From Veillonella sp. VA137 (GTDB lineage Bacteria; Bacillota; Negativicutes; Veillonellales; Veillonellaceae): DNA of 64,000 bases. The number at the start of each line of letters is the position of its first letter. Within the stretch, counting starts at the first letter, position 1. Location of the stretch: positions 62,001 to 126,000 of the forward strand of contig NZ_RQVK01000006.1 in the NCBI RefSeq assembly GCF_003992015.1, written 5' to 3'. The notes beneath the pieces were generated by a model. That model made no database searches and was not told the origin of the DNA. It saw only the letters and a list, made by a program, of their open reading frames with translations. This document shows positions 1 through 9,017 of the stretch, piece after piece. The translations under genes were made by a program, and so were the position numbers.

Positions 1-1
1 T

Positions 2-679
2 AAAGTGGAGAAGGGGGCTGAGCTGATCCAACGTTTGTTGGATGGTCAATCCATCGGCTTGGTCAGTGATGCGGGGATGCCGGCTATTTCTGATCCTGGC
101 GAAGATTTGGTGACAGAAGCCATCGAGGCAGGCATACCGATTGTACCCTTACCAGGGGCCAATGCAGGGTTAACGGCGCTCATCGCATCGGGTCAGAATA
201 CGAAGGAGTTTCATTTTATCGGATTTTTGCCGAAACGAAAGCAGAACGCCAAAGACGTTTTATCCCGTATAGCTACCTATGAAGGGACCCTTATTTTCTA
301 TGAAGCGCCTCACCGCATAGAAGAAACAATCCAAAGTTTATATGAAGGCTTAGGAAATCGCCCTATCACGGTAGGTCGTGAACTGACGAAAAAGTTTGAA
401 ACTTTCACACGAACCACCTTATTAGAGTTACGGAATGATTTCAATCAAATCGTAGAAAAGGGTGAGTTTGTTCTCTTAGTAGGGGGCAGTGAAACAGTAA
501 CAGACGAAACAGTAGTAGAAGAAGTGGTACTTTCACCACTAGAGGCAGCATTGGCCTTAATCGAAGAGGGAGTGCCTAAAAAAGAGGCAGCTCGTCAAAT
601 TGCAAAAGAACGTGGCCTTTCACGGCGCGATGTATATAATGAAATTGAATGGTATAGTAAGGAGAGAACAGATGACTAA
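2..679 (+). CDS. rsmI: 16S rRNA (cytidine-2'-O)-methyltransferase RsmI, 5'-truncated by the window edge
   Basis: This is the C-terminal three quarters of RsmI, which 2'-O-methylates C1402 of 16S rRNA using SAM. The frame is open from the first codon in the window, so the true start lies outside it; the GTG at position 5 is internal. Seen here are the tetrapyrrole-methylase motifs SDAGMPAISDPG, PLPGANAG and FIGFLPKR, then FYEAPHRI and VGRELTKKFE, and a C-terminal helical tail with SRRDVYN. The stop overlaps the metG start by 8 bases, so the two are translationally coupled. The identification is firm on motifs. Confidence 0.95.
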   Translation, partial: KVEKGAELIQRLLDGQSIGLVSDAGMPAISDPGEDLVTEAIEAGIPIVPLPGANAGLTALIASGQNTKEFHFIGFLPKRKQNAKDVLSRIATYEGTLIFYEAPHRIEETIQSLYEGLGNRPITVGRELTKKFETFTRTTLLELRNDFNQIVEKGEFVLLVGGSETVTDETVVEEVVLSPLEAALALIEEGVPKKEAARQIAKERGLSRRDVYNEIEWYSKERTDD

Positions 680-2621
680 GAAACCGTATTATATTACGAC
701 ACCAATTTATTATCCAAGTGCGAAATTACATATTGGGCATACATACTGTACGTCCATTGCTGATACAATTGCTCGTTTCAAACGCAGAGCTGGCTATGAT
801 GTGCGATTCTTAACAGGCTCTGATGAACATGGTCAAAAAATCCAACGTATGGCGGAATCGATGGGGATTACTCCTTTAGAATATACGACACAAATCGTAG
901 ATGGATTTAAACATTTGTGGGAAAAATTGAATATTTCTCATGATGATTTCATTAGAACTACCGATGAAAGACATATCAAATATTGCCAACATTTATTCCA
1001 AAAAGCATTCGATAATGGAGATATTTACAAATCTTCATACGAAGGTTTATACTGCGTACCATGCGAAACATTCTGGCCAGAATCTAAATTAGGTCCAGAA
1101 AAAACATGTCCTGATTGCGGTCGTCCATTAGAAGTAGTACAAGAAGAGAGTTATTTCTTCCGCATGAATAAATACGCTGACCAATGGTTCAAATTTATTG
1201 AAGAGAATCCTGATTTTATTCAACCAGAATCACGTCGTAATGAGATGATTCAATTCGTAAAACAAGGCCTAGAAGATTTGGCAGTATCTCGTACTAGCTT
1301 TAACTGGGGCATTCCAGTACCATTTGATGAAAAACATGTTATGTACGTATGGTTTGATGCGTTGATTAACTATATTTCTGCTTTAAACCCATTGGATGAA
1401 AACAGTGATTTATTTGAAACGTACTGGCCCGCAGATTTGCATTTAGTGGGGAAAGAAATCGTTCGTTTCCATACTATCATTTGGCCAATTATGCTCATGA
1501 GTCTTGGCTTGCCATTGCCGAAAAAAGTATATGGTCACGGCTGGCTTGTCGTTGATGGAACAAAAATGAGTAAATCCTTAGGTAATGTAATCGACCCAAT
1601 TCCATTGATTGATACTTACGGTTCTGATGCATTGCGCTATTTCTTGGTGAATGAAGTACATTTAGGCAATGATGGTAATTTCAGCTTGCCTAACTTTATT
1701 ACGAAAATCAATGCAGACTTGTCCAATGACCTAGGCAACTTGTTGAATCGTACCGTAGCGATGATTGAAAAATATCATGGTGGTATTATTACAAAACATG
1801 CGCCAACAGAAGATGTTGACAAGGATTTAATTGCTCTAGCTGAGCAAACAGTAAAAGACTACGAACAATTGATGGAAGATATGCAGTACAACAAAGCCTT
1901 TAAAGCTGTGTGGGCTTTTATCGGTCGTACGAATAAATACATCGATGAAACGATGCCTTGGGTACTGGCAAAAGGTGCCAATGAAGGCGATGCAGAGCGC
2001 TTAGAAGCTGTGATGTATCATTTGGCAGAATCCTTGCGTATTATCGCTGTCTTAGTGGATCCAGTGATTCCAACAGGGGCTCCTAAAATTTGGGAACAAC
2101 TTGGTTTACAAGGGTTTACACAAGCTATGCTAGATGATGTGCGCACATTTGGAGCACTTCCTACAGGTACAAAAGTAGTAAAAGGAGACCCAATCTACCC
2201 ACGCTTTGAAATTCCTGAAATGGTAGAAGTGGCTCCAGAAACTGTAGAAGAAGCCACTGAGGAAGCGGTAGATACTAGCAATATTCCACCGATTAAAGAG
2301 GCCATCGAATACGATGATTTTGCAAAATTAGATTTACGGGTAGCGAAAGTATTGACTTGCGAAGCTGTAAAAAAATCTAAAAAACTATTGTTGTTTACTT
2401 TAGATTTAGGCATTGAAACACGCACGGTAGTCAGTGGTATCTCTCAATTCTACAAACCAGAAGACTTAATTGGTAAAAAAGTGATTTATTTGGCAAACTT
2501 AGCGCCGAAAAAAATCATGGGCCATATGTCAGAAGGTATGATTTTATCCGCTTCTAATGAAGAAGATCAATTAGAAGTAACAAATATTGAATCCTTAACT
2601 CCAGGAAGTGTGGTGAGATAA
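672..2621 (+). CDS. metG: Methionyl-tRNA synthetase
   Basis: Charges tRNA-Met with methionine. The ATG at 672 is chosen over upstream in-frame starts because it follows the ribosome site AAGGAGAG and gives the family N-terminus. The class I signatures are HIGH at residues 20-23 and KMSKS near residue 298. A zinc-binding insert of the CxxC...CxxC type sits near residues 127-148, and an anticodon-binding helical domain follows. From about residue 545 there is a C-terminal tRNA-binding EMAP/Trbp111-like domain (KLDLRVAKV), separated by a Glu/Val-rich linker. The length of 649 residues fits the Bacillus-type enzyme. It overlaps rsmI by 8 bases and tatD by 1 base. Confidence 0.97.
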   Translation: MTKKPYYITTPIYYPSAKLHIGHTYCTSIADTIARFKRRAGYDVRFLTGSDEHGQKIQRMAESMGITPLEYTTQIVDGFKHLWEKLNISHDDFIRTTDERHIKYCQHLFQKAFDNGDIYKSSYEGLYCVPCETFWPESKLGPEKTCPDCGRPLEVVQEESYFFRMNKYADQWFKFIEENPDFIQPESRRNEMIQFVKQGLEDLAVSRTSFNWGIPVPFDEKHVMYVWFDALINYISALNPLDENSDLFETYWPADLHLVGKEIVRFHTIIWPIMLMSLGLPLPKKVYGHGWLVVDGTKMSKSLGNVIDPIPLIDTYGSDALRYFLVNEVHLGNDGNFSLPNFITKINADLSNDLGNLLNRTVAMIEKYHGGIITKHAPTEDVDKDLIALAEQTVKDYEQLMEDMQYNKAFKAVWAFIGRTNKYIDETMPWVLAKGANEGDAERLEAVMYHLAESLRIIAVLVDPVIPTGAPKIWEQLGLQGFTQAMLDDVRTFGALPTGTKVVKGDPIYPRFEIPEMVEVAPETVEEATEEAVDTSNIPPIKEAIEYDDFAKLDLRVAKVLTCEAVKKSKKLLLFTLDLGIETRTVVSGISQFYKPEDLIGKKVIYLANLAPKKIMGHMSEGMILSASNEEDQLEVTNIESLTPGSVVR

Positions 2622-3388
2622 TGCGATTGTTTGATACACATGCGCATATCAATGATGAACGATTTGATAATGATCGGGAACAGATGATACAAGACTGCTT
2701 TGACCAAGGTGTAGAGTACATCATGTGCCCTGCTGTGGATCGTCAAACAGCAGAGTCTGCCATTGCGTTGGCTGAACAGTATGACCGTGTCTATGCAGCG
2801 GTAGGTGTGCATCCACATGAATCTAAAGATGCCACAGAAGAAGATTATGAATGGTTCAAGCAAATGGCATCTCATCCAAAGGTAAAAGCCATTGGAGAAA
2901 TCGGCTTAGACTATTACTATGATTTTTCTGATAGAGATGTGCAAGCAGAATCTTTCAAACGCCAATTAGCCATCGCGAGAGAAGTGGATTTACCGATTAT
3001 TATTCATGATCGTGATGCGCACGGGGCTATTCGAGATATGTTGGTAGAACATGGAAAAGGAAATTATGGTGTCTTTCATTGTTTCTCCACGAGCTTGGAG
3101 ATGGCAAAAGAATTTATAAAAATGGGATATTACATCTCCTTTGCTGGACCGGTAGTATTTCCAAAATCTACGAATCTAAAAGAGGTAGCGAAACATATTC
3201 CATTGGATCGTTTGCTCATCGAAACAGATTCCCCTTATTTGACACCACCCCCATTTAGAGGTCGTCGCAATGACCCATCCAAAACACAATTTGTGGCTCA
3301 AGAAATTGCCCAATTGCGTGGCATGGATGTAGAAGAACTAGCTGCTATTGCCTTAGAGAATGGTAAGCGTTGTTTTGGTATTGAGTAA
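2621..3388 (+). CDS. tatD: TatD-family metal-dependent hydrolase/DNase
   Basis: A TIM-barrel hydrolase of the amidohydrolase superfamily; family members have 3'-5' exonuclease or DNase activity and use two metal ions. Visible metal ligands are HAH at residues 7-9, the GEIGLDYYYD segment near residue 92, IIHDRDAHG, FHCFS, and ETDSPYLTPPPFRGRRN near the C-terminus. The 255-residue length is typical. The start overlaps the metG stop (TAATG), so the gene belongs to the rsmI-metG-tatD operon, the same order as around B. subtilis yabC-metS-yabD. A hairpin at 3398-3440 follows. Confidence 0.95.
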   Translation: MRLFDTHAHINDERFDNDREQMIQDCFDQGVEYIMCPAVDRQTAESAIALAEQYDRVYAAVGVHPHESKDATEEDYEWFKQMASHPKVKAIGEIGLDYYYDFSDRDVQAESFKRQLAIAREVDLPIIIHDRDAHGAIRDMLVEHGKGNYGVFHCFSTSLEMAKEFIKMGYYISFAGPVVFPKSTNLKEVAKHIPLDRLLIETDSPYLTPPPFRGRRNDPSKTQFVAQEIAQLRGMDVEELAAIALENGKRCFGIE

Positions 3389-3397
3389 TATAGAATG

Positions 3398-3440
3398 AGA
3401 AAGGCACTTTCACAGTAGCATATACGGAAAGTGCCTTTCT
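3398..3440 (+). terminator. Perfect 13-bp hairpin between tatD and ppx
   Basis: AGAAAGGCACTTT at 3398-3410 is exactly complementary to AAAGTGCCTTTCT at 3428-3440, with a 17-nt loop. The following bases, TGTGTATATAGG, make only a weak U tract, so it may be a leaky terminator or a processing hairpin. It ends 18 bases before the ppx start. Confidence 0.6.
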
Positions 3441-3457
3441 GTGTATATAGGAGACCT

Positions 3458-5020
3458 ATGAAACGAGTAGCATTAATAGATTTAGGATCAAACTCAGTAC
3501 GGTTTGTCATTTCAGAAATTACAGATTCAGGCAGTTATCGCTTGGTATATCAACAGAAGGAATCCATTCGCCTCAGTGAGGGCATGTGGACCCATCAAAT
3601 GCTGACGAAACCAGCTATGGAGCGGGCTATTAAAACCTTGAAAGCCTTGTCACATATGGCAAAGGCTATGGGTGTTACAGAGATTCAAGGTATTGCGACA
3701 GCGGCCGTGCGATTGGCTAGCAATGGTAATAGTTTTATTCGTCGTGTCTATGCGGAGACGGGGATTCCTTTACGTGCCATTAGTGGAGAGGAAGAGGCAT
3801 ACTTAGGATTTTTAGGAGTTGTCAATACCATAGGATTAGATGATTTTATCGTATTCGACCTTGGTGGAGCTAGTATAGAAATTAGCTTAATTGAAAATCG
3901 ACAATTGAAAAAATCTGTTAGCCTTCCTATGGGGGCTCTTGTAATGACAGGCCAATTTAAAACGGGTCATGAGTTTACAAGTGCCGAATACGAAGCTATG
4001 GTACGTTATATCCAAGAGGTATTGCATCGTGAAAGTTGGTTGAAACATACTAAATTACCTCTTATTGGAATTGGGGGGACAGCCCGAAATATTGCCAAAA
4101 TGGACCAACGGGAGAAAAATTATCCCATCCCTAAATTGCACAATTACAAGGTAAAAAAAGCGGGTATGGAGGCTTTGTTTCATCGGGTGAAAGAAACACC
4201 ATGGGAGGAACGGAAAAAGATTTCTGGATTATCTGCGGAACGGGCCGATATCATCGTAGCAGGTATGGCCATTATTATGGAATTGATGGAGTATACAAAG
4301 GCATCCTCTATGATTGTCAGCGGTTGTGGCTTGCGGGAAGGGCTATTCTTTCAGTATTATGGAGCTAACTATTCAGAAGAGAAGTATGGGCTACCATGTC
4401 TTCAAAAAAATGGCATTGTAGATGATATTGTGACCCACTCTACTTTGAATGTACTGCGCTCTTTCACACCTCACGATGTGGACCATTCTTTATATATTGC
4501 GAAACTGGCAAAACAGATTTATAAACAATGGAAAGAACTACTGCCAGAAGGAGAGCGCTTAAAATTAATCTTGAAAGTAGCTTCTTTGCTCCATGATTTA
4601 GGAAAACAAATTAACTATTATAGCCATGCACGACATAGTGCGTATATGATTATTAATAGCAACCTCTATGGATTATCTCACCGAGAACAATTACTTAGTG
4701 CGTTTATTGCATCCTATTCCCATGGAGCAAATAGCAAATTTATTAAGCAGTCTCCGTATCTCTCACTACTAAAAGAAGGGGATCGGGAGATGATACAGAA
4801 ATTGTCCTTTCCCTTAGCCTTAGCAGAGGCTTTTGAAGAAAGTCATGAACGTACCATACGTTCCTTTCAAACCTATATTACGGATAAACAAATAGATATG
4901 TATGTTAAGGTGAAAGAATTAAGCCATATTCCTATGATGGAGATGGCTATCGAAAAATTAAAAAAGCAGTGTAAGAAAGAATTTAAACGTGAATTAGTGA
5001 TACATTGGAAAGTTCGTTAG
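3458..5020 (+). CDS. ppx: Exopolyphosphatase/guanosine pentaphosphatase (Ppx/GppA) with C-terminal HD domain
   Basis: Hydrolyses terminal phosphates of inorganic polyphosphate, or pppGpp. The ATG at 3458 follows AGGAGA with correct spacing; an upstream in-frame start at 3431 has no such site. The N-terminal ASKHA phosphatase fold shows ALIDLGSNSVRF at the start, GIATAAVR, GEEEAYLGF, FDLGGASIEI and GIGGTARN. From about residue 345 there is an HD-type domain with HSLYIAK and ASLLHDLGK. The 520-residue length matches two-domain Ppx proteins. It is followed after 10 bases by ppk, so synthesis and breakdown of polyphosphate are encoded together. Confidence 0.93.
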   Translation: MKRVALIDLGSNSVRFVISEITDSGSYRLVYQQKESIRLSEGMWTHQMLTKPAMERAIKTLKALSHMAKAMGVTEIQGIATAAVRLASNGNSFIRRVYAETGIPLRAISGEEEAYLGFLGVVNTIGLDDFIVFDLGGASIEISLIENRQLKKSVSLPMGALVMTGQFKTGHEFTSAEYEAMVRYIQEVLHRESWLKHTKLPLIGIGGTARNIAKMDQREKNYPIPKLHNYKVKKAGMEALFHRVKETPWEERKKISGLSAERADIIVAGMAIIMELMEYTKASSMIVSGCGLREGLFFQYYGANYSEEKYGLPCLQKNGIVDDIVTHSTLNVLRSFTPHDVDHSLYIAKLAKQIYKQWKELLPEGERLKLILKVASLLHDLGKQINYYSHARHSAYMIINSNLYGLSHREQLLSAFIASYSHGANSKFIKQSPYLSLLKEGDREMIQKLSFPLALAEAFEESHERTIRSFQTYITDKQIDMYVKVKELSHIPMMEMAIEKLKKQCKKEFKRELVIHWKVR

Positions 5021-5030
5021 GAGTGATACT

Positions 5031-7151
5031 ATGAAAGACTTTGATAATCCAAAGTATTATTTTAATCGTGAATTGTCTTGGCTGAAGTTCAACCAACGAG
5101 TCTTGCAAGAATCTATCGACAGAAGTAATCCACTCATGGAAAAATTACGATTTTTGACCATTGGCAGTTCTAACTTAGATGAATTTTTTATGATTCGCGT
5201 ATCTGGACTGCGTCATCAAGAGCAGAGTAATATTATTAAATACGATGCCGCCCATATGGATGCCAAAGCACAATTAAAAGCCATCAGTGAGGCTACGAAA
5301 AAATTAGTATCTTTACAATATACCTATTTCCATGATATTTTGAAACGCCTACAAAAAGAAGGTCTACACTTTGTCAAAGTAAAAGACCTAAAAGAAAGTG
5401 AATTACGTTGGTTATACCAATATTTTCGCACTCATATTTTTCCAGTCGTTACGCCACTAGCTGTGGATGCGAGCCATCCCTTTCCATTCTTGGTGAATAA
5501 AACAATAAACTCAGTGGTAAAGATTCACCCTATTCATGATAAAGGCCAAGAGAAGATGGCTATCTTGCCGATTCCCTCTGTATTGAATCGAATTATTGAA
5601 GTACCGAATACTGTGCATCGTCACTTCGTTATGTTAGAGGATGTCATCAATTATTATTGTGAAGATTTCTTTGTGGGTCATCATATCGATTCCTTTACCA
5701 CCTTCCGTGTGACACGTGATGCGGATTTAGACATCGAAGAAGAAGCAACAGATTTACTGCGGGAGATTGAAAAATCTCTTCGCCGGCGTCGTCGTGGTGA
5801 AGTGGTACGTGTGGAAGTATGTGAGCATTACGATCCACAGTTATTGGAATTTGTTTTGCAAGGATTGCAGGCAAAAAAAGAGGCAGTTTATATAGCAGAA
5901 GGAATCTTAGACGTAGCCTCCTTTGGCGAGTTTTGTAATTTACCTGGCTACGACCATTTACGATATCCTGCTTTTATACGGCGAGAACTTCCTTGCGTAA
6001 CAGAGCGAGGGACTTCAGCTATCTTTGATTATATCCGTGAAAAAGATAGACTCTTGCACCATCCATTTGATTCTTTTTCCGTGGTGGAAGAGTTTGTAGC
6101 TAGAGCAGCTGTAGACCCTGATGTATTGGCTATCAAGCAAACCTTGTATCGTGTCAGTGGGGATTCTCCTATCGTAGCAGCGTTGGTGAAAGCAGCAGAA
6201 CTGGGCAAACAAGTTACTGTGTTGATGGAAGTTAAAGCCCGCTTTGATGAAGAAAATAATATTATCATGGCACGGCGTTTAGAAAAAGCTGGCTGTCATG
6301 TTATTTATGGCTTAAGAGGGCTTAAGACGCATTCCAAAATTACTATGGTGGTCCGTAAAGAAGGCGATGTACTACGCCGATATATGCATTTTGCTACAGG
6401 CAATTATAATGGGAAGACTGCTAAATATTATACAGACTGCGGCTTATTGACCTGTCGAGAGTCCTATGCAGATGATAGTTCCCTATTCTTTAATACCATC
6501 TCTGGATATGCAGAATCACAGCAGTGGCAGCATCTTATTGTAGCTCCATTGACCTTGCGGTCCTCTTTAATGGATTTGATTGAGGGAGAAATACGTGCTG
6601 TAGAACAAGGTAAGAGCGGGCATATCATTGCAAAGATGAACTCTTTACTAGATAAAGAAATCATTGCTAAGTTATACGAAGCTTCTTGTAAGGGGGTCAA
6701 GATTGATCTCATCGTTCGTGGTATATGTACCCTTAGACCAGGTATTGAGGGGGTTAGTGACAATATTACTGTGCGATCCATTGTGGGGCGATTCTTAGAA
6801 CATCATCGGATTTTATATTTTAAAAATCACAGTGAAAGCCCTTACTATATTTCTAGCGCTGATTGGATGCCACGGAATTTAAATGATCGAGTGGAGTTAA
6901 TGGTTCCTGTAGAAGATATAGCTTTACAGAAAGAATTACAACACATTTTAGAAGTTTACTTAGCGGATAATCAAAAAGCCCATGTCATGCGTGCGGATGG
7001 GTCTTATCGTAAGGTCATTGCGAAAGAAGATAAGGTGTGCGCCCAACTTTCATTTATGAATCCTAAGGATATAGATACGACTGAAAGTCTATCGGAATTA
7101 GGACCCTGGGACCCTATTCTAGAACTTGAGACTACTGATGATGCTAAGTAA
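5031..7151 (+). CDS. ppk: Polyphosphate kinase 1
   Basis: Reversibly polymerises ATP gamma-phosphate into polyphosphate on a phosphohistidine. The N-terminus FNRELSWLKFNQRVL is the family signature. The likely autophosphorylated histidine lies in KTHSKITMV near residue 434, and the second catalytic histidine in LEHHRILYF near residue 590; these match the spacing of the E. coli enzyme as I know it. The 706 residues cover all four domains (N, H, C1, C2). The start is set by TAGGAG 7-9 bases upstream. It forms a pair with ppx. Transcription probably ends at the hairpin at 7302-7346. Confidence 0.97.
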   Translation: MKDFDNPKYYFNRELSWLKFNQRVLQESIDRSNPLMEKLRFLTIGSSNLDEFFMIRVSGLRHQEQSNIIKYDAAHMDAKAQLKAISEATKKLVSLQYTYFHDILKRLQKEGLHFVKVKDLKESELRWLYQYFRTHIFPVVTPLAVDASHPFPFLVNKTINSVVKIHPIHDKGQEKMAILPIPSVLNRIIEVPNTVHRHFVMLEDVINYYCEDFFVGHHIDSFTTFRVTRDADLDIEEEATDLLREIEKSLRRRRRGEVVRVEVCEHYDPQLLEFVLQGLQAKKEAVYIAEGILDVASFGEFCNLPGYDHLRYPAFIRRELPCVTERGTSAIFDYIREKDRLLHHPFDSFSVVEEFVARAAVDPDVLAIKQTLYRVSGDSPIVAALVKAAELGKQVTVLMEVKARFDEENNIIMARRLEKAGCHVIYGLRGLKTHSKITMVVRKEGDVLRRYMHFATGNYNGKTAKYYTDCGLLTCRESYADDSSLFFNTISGYAESQQWQHLIVAPLTLRSSLMDLIEGEIRAVEQGKSGHIIAKMNSLLDKEIIAKLYEASCKGVKIDLIVRGICTLRPGIEGVSDNITVRSIVGRFLEHHRILYFKNHSESPYYISSADWMPRNLNDRVELMVPVEDIALQKELQHILEVYLADNQKAHVMRADGSYRKVIAKEDKVCAQLSFMNPKDIDTTESLSELGPWDPILELETTDDAK

Positions 7152-7301
7152 ATATATATCTTCTATGTCAAGAGTCTAGTGGGTAATACATATAGGTGAT
7201 ACAAAGTTTTGGACATATTACAATGTAAAAACGTATCTACATGATTGAACTTGTATGCCTAAATCTATCTTTATTGTTATAAAAACAATATATAATACAT
7301 G

Positions 7302-7346
7302 AAATTAGCTACAAAACACACAATTCGTGTAATTTGTAGCTAATTT
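7302..7346 (+). terminator. Long hairpin downstream of ppk
   Basis: AAATTAGCTACAAA (7302-7315) pairs perfectly over 14 bp with TTTGTAGCTAATTT (7333-7346). The inner loop contains ACAC/GTGT that can extend the stem. It lies 150 bases after ppk in a gene-free stretch and probably terminates the ppx-ppk transcript, although the trailing T run is short. Confidence 0.6.
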
Positions 7347-7358
7347 GGTTTAAAATGA

Positions 7359-7690
7359 TGTGGACAAGCTATGAGTTTAAGGTATGAGGTATTACTATAA
7401 TGCGTATCATATCAATTTTGCATTATCAATAAAAAAGTATTATTTTGAAAATATAGTAGACTACTTTAGAGTTGAATTGTATACCATATGAACCTTGTGG
7501 ATATAGTTATACACAAGGTTTAGGCTGTGCATAAGTTTGGAGCATGTTATACATGCAAACTATGGATAATTAAAAAAATATCATAATGAGAATTCTTGAG
7601 CATAATATATAAAAGTATAAATCAAAATAAAGTGTCTTCATAGAGTAGACTCAAAATAGTTTTTTATAAAAAATATAAAACTGTGGACAA
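7359..7690. promoter_or_regulatory. Cluster of DnaA-box-like 9-mers in AT-rich gap
   Basis: Six 9-mers resemble the DnaA box TTATNCACA: TGTGGACAA at 7359 and 7682, TGTGGATAT at 7496, TTATACACA at 7507 (perfect), TGTGCATAA at 7526 (perfect on the other strand) and TATGGATAA at 7561. Two of them sit in a 9-bp inverted repeat (AACCTTGTG 7491-7499 with CACAAGGTT 7512-7520). A run of A/T lies at 7660-7680. The whole 7152-7779 gap holds no gene. Function is inference: it could be a DnaA-binding regulatory or titration site. Confidence 0.4.
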
Positions 7691-7729
7691 CTAAATAATG
7701 GCTCTACAAAGCGATTTAGGAGCATATGT

Positions 7730-7759
7730 TTGACCTTATCTATCCGTCTGTGGTAGAAT
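7730..7759 (+). promoter_or_regulatory. Probable promoter of the G5/3D-domain gene
   Basis: TTGACC at 7730 and TAGAAT at 7754 are separated by 18 bases, with a TGG extension just before the -10. The predicted transcript start falls only about 14 bases before the ATG at 7780, so the leader would be little more than the ribosome site TGGAGG. Confidence 0.6.
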
Positions 7760-7779
7760 ACCACTCATGGAGGTACTAG

Positions 7780-8430
7780 ATGACAAACCGATTACTACAG
7801 CAAAAGCAAAAAGCAGTGCTTATGCTCACACTGTTACTAATAGTCTTTGTTACAGTCTCAGGCTTTATGTGGAATCATGGATTCCAAACTAAACAATTAG
7901 AAACTCATCAAGTAGAAGTACCGGTAGCGGTACAATACGAACGAGTGGATACCTTACCCAAAGGAATGGAAGAAGTGTTACAGGAAGGCACACCAGGACT
8001 TGATGAGGTGCAGGAAGAAGTCCACTATAATCATGGTGAAATAGTAGATACGAAAGAGCTACAGCGTACAACGATTACACCAATGAAACCTAAAATTATT
8101 CGAGCAGGTACACGAGATATAGGCGTATCACGTTCTTATAATCGCGTGAAAGAAGTCATCAGCATGGAAGCGACTGCCTATCTACCAACAGATGGTGGTG
8201 GAGATGGTATTACGGCAACGGGCATACGTGCACGTCATGGTGTAGTGGCTGTGGATCCTAATGTGATTCCCTTAGGAACACGAGTATACATACCTGGATA
8301 TGGTGAGGCAATCGCAGCTGATACAGGTGGAGATATTATTGGAAATCGTATTGATGTAGTGTTAGAAGATTATGGATCTGCCATGCAATTTGGACGAAGA
8401 ACGGTAGACGTATATATCCTCTCTTCTTAG
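7780..8430 (+). CDS. Membrane-anchored G5/3D-domain cell-wall protein (YabE-like)
   Basis: The protein has one N-terminal membrane segment (about residues 13-33), a G5-like region (about 45-110, with LPKG, EEVLQEGTPG and IIRAGT) and a C-terminal 3D domain from about residue 125. The 3D domain shows EATAYLPTD, TATGIRARHGVVAVDP, IPLGTRVYIPGYG and AADTGG, including the aspartates that name the fold. 3D domains resemble the catalytic barrel of MltA-type lytic transglycosylases, so a role in peptidoglycan cleavage outside the cytoplasmic membrane is likely. B. subtilis yabE lies in the same order between tatD and rnmV. The DUF348 repeats of YabE and RpfB are absent, making this a short version of 216 residues. 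Confidence 0.82.
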   Translation: MTNRLLQQKQKAVLMLTLLLIVFVTVSGFMWNHGFQTKQLETHQVEVPVAVQYERVDTLPKGMEEVLQEGTPGLDEVQEEVHYNHGEIVDTKELQRTTITPMKPKIIRAGTRDIGVSRSYNRVKEVISMEATAYLPTDGGGDGITATGIRARHGVVAVDPNVIPLGTRVYIPGYGEAIAADTGGDIIGNRIDVVLEDYGSAMQFGRRTVDVYILSS

Positions 8431-8709
8431 TCTATGTATCTATGGCGTTTTATTGTAAAAGTTCCGTCAGACCGCAATATACTTTACCGATAATGTCACG
8501 TTCAGATGTTTCTGTATAGTGCAATAAAAGAACACGGCACATTCCTTCGCAAACGGTATTTCATAATGTTTGCTCAGGAACATGCCGTGTTCTTCTTTAT
8601 ATGTCGATAGTAAGCAAAAATGAACGTGACAAGTATTTACTGTCTTAGACTTATGTTGATTGCGGTCTTTTATATTTATTGAGCTTTAAAAGTAAAACGC
8701 CATAGACTA
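8428..8709. repeat. Large nested palindrome (fold-back element, possibly MITE-like)
   Basis: Complementary blocks occur in register around a centre near 8561. They are CTATGGCGTTTTA (8440) with TAAAACGCCATAG (8693), AGACCGCAAT (8469) with ATTGCGGTCT (8659), GTCACGTTCA (8495) with TGAACGTGAC (8621), AGAACACGGCA (8529) with TGCCGTGTTCT (8583), TTCCT (8542) with AGGAA (8576), and GCAAAC (8549) with GTTTGC (8568). The outermost TAGTCTATG begins at the stop codon of the preceding gene and matches CATAGACTA at 8701. Loops between blocks have diverged. No coding frame is evident. It marks the left border of the accessory cassette. Confidence 0.75.
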
Positions 8710-8855
8710 CTACGCCTAATTGCGTTCGTCTCGAGGGGAGATGGATGTTATTTGGCAATTTTTGCTACGTGTGGTTCGCTGTTAGTATGTGTTATATTTG
8801 TTATATTATCCCAATTAGAGAGTGATAACTAACTGATGCCTTAAAACGGCTTTAT

Positions 8856-8916
8856 AACAACAAGAAAACTAACCATTGATAGCTGAAAATGCCAAAAACG
8901 GCTAGTTTTTGTTGTT
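8856..8916 (+). other. Imperfect inverted repeat in the gap before the regulator gene
   Basis: AACAACAAGAAAACTAACC at 8856 can pair with GGCTAGTTTTTGTTGTT at 8900-8916 with a two-base bulge and one mismatch. It could end transcription arriving from upstream. Apart from this and the palindrome, the 8710-9017 stretch shows only a TATAAT at 8990, a likely -10 for the next gene, without a clear -35. Confidence 0.35.
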
Positions 8917-9017
8917 TTCTCGTTGAGAATTTACTTCAAAATATTTTGCGGTGTATGTATATGACATTTTATGTGGTTTTATTTTGTGATATAATAATTA
9001 AATTAGGAGGGTTACTT

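Noticed and set aside
7152-7779. Main chromosomal replication origin
   Set aside because: DnaA-box-like sites are present, but there is no dnaA, dnaN or rpmH nearby, and gene direction does not diverge here. Retained only as a DnaA-site cluster.
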